The notes beneath the pieces were generated by a model, which saw only the letters and a list, made by a program, of their open reading frames with translations, was not told where the DNA came from and searched no databases. A program made the translations under genes and the position numbers. A stretch of 6,293 bases of DNA, taken from Bacilli bacterium. Lineage in GTDB: Bacteria; Bacillota_I; Bacilli_A; ML615J-28; CAG-698. Shown one piece after another: positions 1 to 5,753 of this stretch (its first letter is position 1; every line of letters starts with the position of its first letter). The stretch covers positions 1,469-7,761 of the forward strand of contig JAQUYR010000054.1 in NCBI GenBank assembly GCA_028691715.1, read 5' to 3'.

Positions 1-2537
1 TATATATCTATGACAGCAATGGAAGGCTAGTTTATTGGAATGAAAAGCATGAGAGAATGACCGGTTACTCTAGTGAAGAGTTGAGAACGATGACCATTGA
101 TAAATGGTTTGATGGTGAGGATTTGGTCAGAGTCAACGAAGCGATAAAAGAAGTTTTTGAGATGGGGTATGCTGAGGTTGAGGCTAATCTAACCTTGAAG
201 AATAAAGAAAGAATTCTGGTTCGTTCCAATGGTGTTCCTTTGAATATTGATGGAAAAACTTATTTTGCTGGTGTTGGTGTTAACATAACCGAGCAAGAAA
301 AGGACCGTATCGAATTGAGAAAGAGCAAAAACCTTCTCGAAAAATTTTTTGAACAGGCTTTAAGTGGATCTTTTTATATGATGATAGACAAACCAGTGGA
401 GTGGAATGATAGCATTGATAAAGAAAAAATGTTGGATTACATATTTTCTCACCAAAGGGTTGTTAAAGCTAATCAAGCACTTTTGGATCAGTATGGATTT
501 AAAAAGGAAGACTTCTTTTCATTAACCCCTAATGAAATGTTTGCTCATGATATAATTCAGGGAAGAAGAGCCTGGAAAGAGATGCTTGATAATGGGCATG
601 TCCATCTGATTACCGAAGAAAAAGATGTAAGTGGTAAAGACATTTACATTGAAGGAGATTATATCTGCATCTACAATGAAAAAGGTCAGGTTATTGGCCA
701 TTATGGTAATCAACAGGATATCACTTCTAGAGTAGAAGCAGATAGAAAATTAAATCACTCATATAAGTTGATGAGTTATTTGATTGAGCACAGTAACAGT
801 GGTATTGCTGTTCACGATTTAGAAATGAATTATATATATGTCAGCAATCATTATCTTGAGCAATATGGAATCAAGGATCAGGATATTATTGGTAAAAATC
901 ATTATGATGTCTTTCCTGATTTACCTCAAAAATGGCGTGATGTTCATCAATTAGCGATGAAAGGTATTGTTTCTAAAGCTGATGATGACCCATATTACCA
1001 TGATGATGGTACTATTGATTGGACAAGATGGGAATGCCGCCCATGGTATTTGGATAAGGGTGAAATTGGTGGTATTGTAATCTATACTGAACTTGTCAAT
1101 GAACGTAAGAAATTGGAACTAGCCCTTCTTCATGAAAAAGAAATGCTCGAGACAACGCTTATTTCGGTAGGTGATGCAGTTATTTCTTGTGATGATAAGG
1201 GGAAAATCTTGATTTTTAACAGGGTTGCTGAAGACTTAACTGCCTGGAAAAGGCTTGATGTAGTCAACAGGACAATTTTTGAAGTTCTTAATATTGAGGA
1301 TGTGGCAGAAAAAAAGAATTTAGTAGCCATTATGGAATTGGTAAAAAACAATAAAAAAATATATGATTTAAACGACAGTATTCTTATATCTCATAAAGAT
1401 ATGAAAAAACTTCCTATAGACGGTCATATTGCCCCAATAATTGACAAGAATAATTATATCCTTGGTACTGTTTTAATTTTTAGAGATGTTACATTGATGA
1501 AACAGCGACAAGAAGAAATAGAGTATGCTAATTATCATGATCCTCTAACTGGATTGTATAATTTCAGGTTCTATGAAAAAGAAATTAAAGAACTGAAAAC
1601 CAATAAAAATATGCCTATCACTATTGTTATGGGTGATATCAATGGCTTGAAGCTTATAAATGATGCTTTTGGTCATAATGTTGGTGATGAACTATTGATT
1701 AGGACGGCCCATGTTCTTCATAAAGTTTGTCGCAAGAAAGACATTATTGTTAGAATCGGTGGTGATGAATTCATTATTTTAATGCCAAAAACAACCGAGA
1801 AAGAAGCAGAATGTCTTGTCCAGAAGATCAAAGAAGCTATGAAGAAAGAAAAAATTGGAGCTTTCACACTATCTATTTCTTTGGGATATGAGACAATATA
1901 TAATCAAGATGAGAATCATCAGGAGGCTTTGACGAGAGCGGAAAATCATATGTATCGTCATAAAATTTCAGAGAACATCAGTCCGAGAAATAAAACAATC
2001 AGCATTGTTATGAACTCATTATTTGAGAAAAATAATCGAGAGATGCTTCATTCGGGACGGGTAAGTGAACTTAGTGTTTCTTTAGCAAAGGCCTTGGGTT
2101 GGTCAGAAGACAAGATAAATGAGTTGAAAACTAGTGGCCTGATGCACGATATAGGTAAGATTGGTATTGATGAATCAATATTGAACAAGACAGGGAAATT
2201 AACAGAAGAGGAGTGGCGAATTGTTAAAAGCCATCCCGAAATAGGATTCCGTATTTTAAGCACAGCTAATGAATTCTCTGAAATTGCTCGCTATGTTTTG
2301 GAACATCACGAAAGATGGGATGGAAAGGGATATCCCCGAGGAATTAAGGGTGATGAGATCTCTATTCAAGGACGTATCTTGGCAATTGCTGATGCTTTTG
2401 ATGCTATTACGGCTGATCGGACCTATAGAAAGAAAATGAGTGTAACAGAAGCAATTGAGGAAATAAGAAGAAATTCTGGTACGCAATTTGATCCTCAACT
2501 TGTTGAAGTTTTTATCAATGAAGTTATTAAAAAATAG
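1..2537 (+). CDS. PAS-PAS-PAS-PAS-GGDEF-HD-GYP cyclic-di-GMP signalling protein (5' partial)
   Basis: Bifunctional cyclic-di-GMP enzyme: GGDEF domains make c-di-GMP from two GTP and HD-GYP domains hydrolyse it. Residues are counted from the Met codon at 57. That Met is not the start, because the frame is open upstream to base 3 and encodes typical PAS sequence (YIYDSNGRLVYWNEKHER). Domains: PAS 1 up to about 80; PAS 2 about 95-230, of the type with PVEWNDSIDKEK and HQRVVKANQALLDQYG; PAS 3 about 240-355; PAS 4 about 360-485; GGDEF about 493-645; HD-GYP about 655-826. The GGDEF domain has DPLTGLYN (from 495), a metal Asp at 527, GHNVGD, an intact GGDEF at 568-572, and an RKKD product-inhibition I-site at 559-562 with the canonical five-residue spacing. 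The HD-GYP domain has H665, HD at 697-698, HHERWDGKGYP at 750-760, and ADAFDAITADR. No membrane segment is seen, but the missing N-terminus could hold one. Ligands of the PAS domains cannot be read. It ends at its own terminator, so a link to the pst operon is not implied. Confidence 0.95.
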   Translation, partial: YIYDSNGRLVYWNEKHERMTGYSSEELRTMTIDKWFDGEDLVRVNEAIKEVFEMGYAEVEANLTLKNKERILVRSNGVPLNIDGKTYFAGVGVNITEQEKDRIELRKSKNLLEKFFEQALSGSFYMMIDKPVEWNDSIDKEKMLDYIFSHQRVVKANQALLDQYGFKKEDFFSLTPNEMFAHDIIQGRRAWKEMLDNGHVHLITEEKDVSGKDIYIEGDYICIYNEKGQVIGHYGNQQDITSRVEADRKLNHSYKLMSYLIEHSNSGIAVHDLEMNYIYVSNHYLEQYGIKDQDIIGKNHYDVFPDLPQKWRDVHQLAMKGIVSKADDDPYYHDDGTIDWTRWECRPWYLDKGEIGGIVIYTELVNERKKLELALLHEKEMLETTLISVGDAVISCDDKGKILIFNRVAEDLTAWKRLDVVNRTIFEVLNIEDVAEKKNLVAIMELVKNNKKIYDLNDSILISHKDMKKLPIDGHIAPIIDKNNYILGTVLIFRDVTLMKQRQEEIEYANYHDPLTGLYNFRFYEKEIKELKTNKNMPITIVMGDINGLKLINDAFGHNVGDELLIRTAHVLHKVCRKKDIIVRIGGDEFIILMPKTTEKEAECLVQKIKEAMKKEKIGAFTLSISLGYETIYNQDENHQEALTRAENHMYRHKISENISPRNKTISIVMNSLFEKNNREMLHSGRVSELSVSLAKALGWSEDKINELKTSGLMHDIGKIGIDESILNKTGKLTEEEWRIVKSHPEIGFRILSTANEFSEIARYVLEHHERWDGKGYPRGIKGDEISIQGRILAIADAFDAITADRTYRKKMSVTEAIEEIRRNSGTQFDPQLVEVFINEVIKK

Positions 2538-2541
2538 ATTG

Positions 2542-2570
2542 GACCATAGTTTATAAGCTATGGTCTTTTT
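2542..2570 (+). terminator. rho-independent terminator of the PAS-GGDEF-HD-GYP gene
   Basis: A perfect 8-bp inverted repeat, GACCATAG (2542-2549) and CTATGGTC (2558-2565), is followed at once by TTTTT (2566-2570). Two inner pairs (one U-G, one U-A) could extend the stem to 10 bp with a 4-base loop. It begins four bases after the TAG stop and separates the signalling gene from the pst operon. Confidence 0.9.
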
Positions 2571-2571
2571 A

Positions 2572-2598
2572 TTTACAACTTTTTTACATTTCTTTACA
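2572..2598 (+). promoter_or_regulatory. Putative PhoP box: three TTTACA direct repeats
   Basis: TTTACA occurs exactly at 2572-2577, 2583-2588 and 2593-2598, with starts 11 and 10 bases apart. In Bacillus-type bacteria the phosphate-starvation regulator PhoP binds repeats of TT(A/C/T)ACA-like hexamers about 11 bases apart, roughly one helical turn. The site lies directly upstream of pstS, the expected target for activation under phosphate limitation. The usual activated box has four repeats; no convincing fourth is seen here. Binding by PhoP is inferred from motif and context. Confidence 0.65.
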
Positions 2599-2612
2599 AA
2601 CAATGATATTTT
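2583..2612 (+). promoter_or_regulatory. Probable sigma-A promoter of the pst operon
   Basis: The middle PhoP-box repeat TTTACA (2583-2588) matches the -35 consensus TTGACA in five of six positions. An extended -10, TGaTATTTT (TG at 2604-2605, hexamer 2607-2612), follows with an 18-base spacer. The weak -10 and the overlap of the -35 with the repeats fit a promoter that needs an activator. Transcription would start near 2619, giving a leader of roughly 45-50 bases with no room for a riboswitch. Confidence 0.5.
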
Positions 2613-2650
2613 AAAGAACCAGGAAGGATTAAAATGGTATTGTAAAAAAG

Positions 2651-2656
2651 AGGAGG
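2651..2656 (+). promoter_or_regulatory. Ribosome binding site of pstS
   Basis: AGGAGG lies 10 bases before the ATG at 2667 and 7 bases before an in-frame TTG at 2664. I chose the ATG as the stronger codon. TTG would add only one residue ahead of a good lipoprotein signal, so the mature protein would be identical. Confidence 0.8.
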
Positions 2657-2666
2657 AATAATTTTG

Positions 2667-3593
2667 ATGAAGAAAATTATGAAAAGTTTATTAGCAGTAA
2701 TCTGCTTATTTGGATTAGTAGTTGGTTTAACAGGATGTAAAACTACTGATGATGCTTTAATAAAAGCCTACACAAGAGATACAACAAGTGGTACAAGAGA
2801 TGGTTTCTTTACAAATATTGATTTTGAAGCAGCGAAGGCTGATAACAGTGGTTTGGTAACTGGGTATGTTGAAGTGGATAGTAATGGTTCTATGATCAAT
2901 GCTATTAAAAATGATGAATATGGTATTGGTTATATTTCTTTAGCTTCACTTAGTGAATCAGGACTTAAAGGTTTAGTTTATGAAGGAGTTACTCCCAATG
3001 AAACTAATGTACTAAATGGTACATATAAATTAACTCGTAATTTTAATTACATTGTCAGAAGTGACTATTCAACAACCAAAGAAGAAGAGATAGTAGAGGC
3101 ATATCTAGCCTTTCTGACAACAAAAGACGCAAAAGCGACAATTCAAAGCAAGGATGGAATTATTGAAATAAATTCATCAGATCCAACTTGGGATTCAATA
3201 AAGAATGACTATCCTATATGTCAAGAGGACAATAGTATGGTGACAATTAAGTTTGGTGGTTCAACATCAGTTGAAAAAATTGCTAAAGCATTATCAAGTG
3301 AGTTTTCGTCAAAATGTGGAAACTTTAAAATTGAACACAATCACACTGGTTCAGGTGATGCCTACAAGAGAACTCAAGGAAGCGAGAAGGATGGGGCAAA
3401 CTTCTTACATATCGCTTTTCTATCACGAGAACTTAAAGATACTGAGGCAGCAGCTACGGGAACTTCAGGAAAGATATGTGTTGATGCTATCGTGGCAGTT
3501 GTCAATTCAAAGAATGAATTAGCCACTATAAACGCAGAAATTCTTAAGAAAATCTATGATGGATCTATTACAAAATGGAGTGAAGTAGAATAG
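2667..3593 (+). CDS. pstS: Phosphate ABC transporter substrate-binding lipoprotein PstS, circularly permuted
   Basis: Membrane-anchored binding protein that captures phosphate outside the cell and hands it to PstCA. The protein is 308 residues from the ATG. Residues 1-24 form a lipoprotein signal (charged MKK..K, hydrophobic core, lipobox LTGC, lipidated Cys24). The order of the two halves is the reverse of normal PstS. Residues about 31-168 match the usual C-terminal half: IKAYTRDTTSGTRDGFF, where R37 and S41-G42-T43 have the same spacing as the phosphate ligands R135 and S139-G140-T141 of E. coli PstS, then YGIGYISLASL, GVTPNETNVLNGTYKLTR and AYLAFLTTKDA. Residues 191-308 match the usual N-terminal half: IKFGGSTSVEKIAKALS, HTGSGDA (227-231), AFLSRELKDTE, DAIVAVVNSKN and the final IYDGSITKWSEV. 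In normal PstS that last motif runs directly into IKAYTR. Total length is near normal, so nothing is lost. Context (PhoP box upstream, pstCAB downstream) supports the role. Cys185, Cys217 and Cys271 are also present. Family assignment is firm; that it binds phosphate is inferred from the kept motifs. Confidence 0.92.
   Translation: MKKIMKSLLAVICLFGLVVGLTGCKTTDDALIKAYTRDTTSGTRDGFFTNIDFEAAKADNSGLVTGYVEVDSNGSMINAIKNDEYGIGYISLASLSESGLKGLVYEGVTPNETNVLNGTYKLTRNFNYIVRSDYSTTKEEEIVEAYLAFLTTKDAKATIQSKDGIIEINSSDPTWDSIKNDYPICQEDNSMVTIKFGGSTSVEKIAKALSSEFSSKCGNFKIEHNHTGSGDAYKRTQGSEKDGANFLHIAFLSRELKDTEAAATGTSGKICVDAIVAVVNSKNELATINAEILKKIYDGSITKWSEVE
3171..3236 (+). other. Linker joining the ancestral C- and N-terminal ends in permuted PstS
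   Basis: Codons 169-190 of pstS lie between the end of the usual C-terminal half (..KDGIIEI) and the usual first strand (VTIKFGGSTSV). The stretch is polar (Asn, Ser, Asp, Glu) with one Trp and one Cys, and has no match I recognise in ordinary PstS. In the PstS fold both natural ends lie on the same lobe, so a short tether like this could bridge them. Boundaries are by eye. Confidence 0.7.
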
Positions 3594-3612
3594 GGAAACC
3601 TATTCTCGTTTT
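3587..3612 (+). terminator. Intercistronic hairpin between pstS and pstC (attenuator or mRNA stabiliser)
   Basis: AGAATAGG (3587-3594) and CCTATTCT (3599-3606) form a perfect 8-bp stem capped by a GAAA tetraloop, a very stable GNRA loop. The stem includes the pstS stop codon. It is followed by CGTTTT, a weak U-tract, so partial read-through is expected rather than full stop. Such hairpins after a binding-protein gene commonly raise its level over the permease genes, either by partial termination or by blocking 3' decay of the pstS message. Confidence 0.7.
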
Positions 3613-3618
3613 GCATTT

Positions 3619-4554
3619 ATGAATATGACACAAAAAAAAGGAGATTTTCACAAGAAAACAATAATAGATAGAGTAGTCAAAAGCATTCTTTTTGTGGCAA
3701 CCTTATTTTGTGCCTCAATCATTATTTTTATCATTCTATTTATATTGATCAGAGGAATAAAACCCTTTGTAAATAAGTACGAAATAAATGGAGTGCTTTA
3801 CAGTGTCGATTTGTGGAAATTTCTTACAGGATCTATATGGTATATAGCTCCAAATGTCTATGGAATAGGTTTTGTCATTGTGAATACTTTTTACATAGTT
3901 GCCTTTTCCTTATTGATAGCAGTTCCCATATCGGTATTAACTGCTTTATTTGTCAGTAAGATTGCTCCAAGAACAATTGGTAAAGCAATTTCTTCTATAA
4001 TAGAGTTATTAGCAGCAATACCTTCAATTATTTATGGTTTGTTTGGCATGGGAGTAATCACAAATTTTGTGAAGAAACTCTCATCTTTTTTTGGATATCA
4101 GAGCGCTGGAGGAATATCTACTTTAGCAACAGTAATCGTCTTAGCGATAATGATTATCCCCACAATCACTATGATTTCAACAACCGCCATAAATGCTGTG
4201 AAAAGAGATTTAATCAACGCCTCTCTAGCACTAGGAGCATCAAAAACACAGACAAATTTTAAAGTGGTATTGTCAAGTGCTAAAAGTGGAATCTTTTCAG
4301 GGATAATTCTCGGAGTGGGAAGAGCCTTGGGGGAAGCAACCGCTGTTTCAATGGTTGCTGGTAATAGTGGAAGTGGACCAACCTTCAATATTTTTGATAC
4401 AACGAGGACTCTGACTTCAACAATGCTATTGGGATTGAAAGAGACAACTGGTCTTGATTATGATATTCGTTTTAGTGTGGGAATTATTCTGATAATGATG
4501 ATTTTGATTATGAACTTTCTGCTTCAGATGATTAAAAAGAGGTTGGAAAAATGA
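3619..4554 (+). CDS. pstC: Phosphate ABC transporter permease PstC
   Basis: One of the two channel subunits of the phosphate importer in the cytoplasmic membrane, pairing with PstA and resting on a PstB dimer. The protein is 311 residues, normal for PstC. Six membrane segments are visible at about 22-45, 83-112, 123-147, 166-190, 224-247 and 284-306. The EAA loop that contacts the ATPase is at about 199-225 (ASLALGASKTQTNFKVVLSSA), followed by the PstC-like GIILGVGRALGEATAVSMVAGN. The outer loop after helix 1 is of ordinary size, unlike in PstA. The ATG at 3619 is 25 bases after the pstS stop. No Shine-Dalgarno is seen before it or before the in-frame ATG at 3625, so translation is probably weak or coupled to pstS. 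An AAGGAG at 3638-3643 lies inside the gene with no usable in-frame start after it. The last codons overlap pstA as ATGA. Confidence 0.95.
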   Translation: MNMTQKKGDFHKKTIIDRVVKSILFVATLFCASIIIFIILFILIRGIKPFVNKYEINGVLYSVDLWKFLTGSIWYIAPNVYGIGFVIVNTFYIVAFSLLIAVPISVLTALFVSKIAPRTIGKAISSIIELLAAIPSIIYGLFGMGVITNFVKKLSSFFGYQSAGGISTLATVIVLAIMIIPTITMISTTAINAVKRDLINASLALGASKTQTNFKVVLSSAKSGIFSGIILGVGRALGEATAVSMVAGNSGSGPTFNIFDTTRTLTSTMLLGLKETTGLDYDIRFSVGIILIMMILIMNFLLQMIKKRLEK

Positions 4555-5753
4555 GAAAAGTAAAGGATATATTTTTAAACTGCCTCACTTATCTATGTTC
4601 TAGCTTTGGTTTCATAATTTTAATAATTCTTATCGCTTTTATCTTTAAAAATGGAATTGGATTACTGGATTTTGATCTATTAAAAGATGATTATTTTGAA
4701 ACAGTCTATAATGTTAAAATAGATGACCCTGAAAACTTTAGATTAGGAGGGTTCCAAGATCCAAAACTTGCTGATGGATATTTCTCACAAAAATGGGGGA
4801 TTGTCCTTGTTGATGATGAAAACAATTCTCATGAAAATATTGTTGTTATTGCCTATATTTCTGAACAGTCGCCTTTTAATAGTGTTACTAATGTGAGTGA
4901 TGAATCCCGAGTAAAACTAAAGGCGGGTTATGAGATTTCCAAAATATCATTGACCAATGCGATGAATGACTATATAAGTGCCCTAGCAAAAAATGGTGCT
5001 GAAGAGATGGTCACTAAACTCGAAGAGGCGACGATTATCACTGATATGATAGTTACCACCGGTGGGGGTGGTATTAGAGGTTCACTATTAACTACTTTTT
5101 ATTTAATAGGATTGACTCTAATGATTTCCTTACCACTAGGGATTAGTGGAGCAATATACCTAAATGAATATTCGAAAAAGAATCGATTTATTGGAATAAT
5201 TCGGGCGATGATTGACATGACTAGTGGAATACCATCCATCATCTTCGGACTTGTTGGGGCGATTATATTCATCCCCGCAATGAATAGTCTGATATCTTCA
5301 ACTGGAGGAAGCATAGCATCAGGAGCATTGACTCTGTCTATAATTTTACTACCAATAATAATTAAAACAACGGAGGAATCTTTAAAAGTAATTCCCGATT
5401 CCTATCGCATGGCTTCTTTAGCCCTTGGAGCTAGTAGAACACAGACGACATTTAAAGTAGTCCTTCCCAATGCTTTTAGTGGAATATTAACAGCAACACT
5501 GCTGTCAATAGGAAGAATAATAGGTGAGAGTGCTGCTTTAATATATGCTGTTGGAACAGCGATAAAGGATACAGTGGTAATCAATGAGAAGTCAACTTCA
5601 CTGGCAGTTCACATCTGGAGTTTGATGAGTGGTGAAAATCCTAATTACGAGTTAGCCTGTGCTATTTCCATAATCATTTTAATCGTAGTAGCGCTTATTA
5701 GCCTGGTAATTAAAATAATTTCTAAAAGAGCAAGTAAAATGGAGGTGAATTAA
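4551..5753 (+). CDS. pstA: Phosphate ABC transporter permease PstA with a large extracytoplasmic insert
   Basis: Second channel subunit, partner of PstC. The protein is 400 residues, about 100 more than a usual PstA of roughly 280-300. Membrane segments: about 15-33, 178-205, 213-243, 254-273, 306-337 and 367-389. The core is typical: GGGGIRGSLLTTFYL, SLPLGISGAIYLNEYS, MTSGIPSIIFGLVG, an EAA loop at about 288-312 (MASLALGASRTQTTFKVVLPNAF) and IGRIIGESAALIYAVG. The extra length is an insert at about 40-170 between helices 1 and 2. With the usual topology that faces outside, the side where PstS docks. Part of the insert resembles a PDZ domain (listed separately). The ATG overlaps the pstC stop as ATGA, with GAGG (4539-4542) eight bases upstream. 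The TAA stop shares a base with the pstB start. The assignment is secure; the role of the insert is unknown. Confidence 0.95.
   Translation: MRKVKDIFLNCLTYLCSSFGFIILIILIAFIFKNGIGLLDFDLLKDDYFETVYNVKIDDPENFRLGGFQDPKLADGYFSQKWGIVLVDDENNSHENIVVIAYISEQSPFNSVTNVSDESRVKLKAGYEISKISLTNAMNDYISALAKNGAEEMVTKLEEATIITDMIVTTGGGGIRGSLLTTFYLIGLTLMISLPLGISGAIYLNEYSKKNRFIGIIRAMIDMTSGIPSIIFGLVGAIIFIPAMNSLISSTGGSIASGALTLSIILLPIIIKTTEESLKVIPDSYRMASLALGASRTQTTFKVVLPNAFSGILTATLLSIGRIIGESAALIYAVGTAIKDTVVINEKSTSLAVHIWSLMSGENPNYELACAISIIILIVVALISLVIKIISKRASKMEVN
4794..5036 (+). other. PDZ-like segment inside PstA (residues about 82-162)
   Basis: The pattern resembles a bacterial PDZ domain of the DegP/RseP type: WGIVLVDD as an opening strand with Gly, IVVIAYISEQSPFNSV like the typical V..V...SPA strand and turn, VKLKAGYEISKI like L+.GD.I..I, then a helix-like TNAMNDYISALAKNG and EEMVTKLEEA as the closing strand region. 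It lacks the usual Asp after Gly in the GD motif (Gly-Tyr here) and the ING that normally follows. It is a by-eye resemblance; a distinct small alpha/beta domain is equally possible. Confidence 0.4.
5741..5747 (+). promoter_or_regulatory. Strong ribosome binding site of pstB
   Basis: GGAGGTG lies five bases before the pstB ATG and sits inside the last codons of pstA. It is the strongest site in the operon together with that of pstS, and it fixes the pstB start at 5753. Confidence 0.85.

Noticed and set aside
57..59. ATG at 57 as the start of the signalling gene
   Set aside because: The frame is open upstream to base 3 and those codons encode the expected first part of a PAS domain, so this Met is internal.
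2256..2603. 115-codon frame on the - strand across the end of the signalling gene and the terminator
   Set aside because: It is antisense to conserved HD-GYP codons, has no recognisable domain, and contains the terminator hairpin; a shadow frame.
2641..2646. TGTAAA, the reverse complement of the PhoP hexamer, just before the pstS ribosome binding site
   Set aside because: It is a single copy with no partner at an 11-base period, and lies downstream of the predicted start of transcription.
2571..2666. Riboswitch or small RNA in the pstS upstream region
   Set aside because: The region is 96 bases, mostly taken by the repeats and promoter; no stable structured element other than the upstream terminator is seen.
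3253..3522. Overlapping 89-codon + strand frame inside pstS, as a sign of frameshift or a nested gene
   Set aside because: It is out of frame with clear PstS motifs on both sides, has no recognisable product, and pstS itself reads through without interruption.
2667..3593. Reading PstS as a truncated gene fused to an unrelated domain
   Set aside because: The two halves together account for one complete PstS with no motif missing or duplicated, which fits permutation and not truncation or fusion.
4098..4388. Other - strand frames (also 522-713, 1130-1351, 2048-2263, 5099-5314, 5402-5584)
   Set aside because: All lie opposite well-conserved coding sequence and show only low-complexity hydrophobic or Ile/Ser-rich translations without domain or ribosome binding site.
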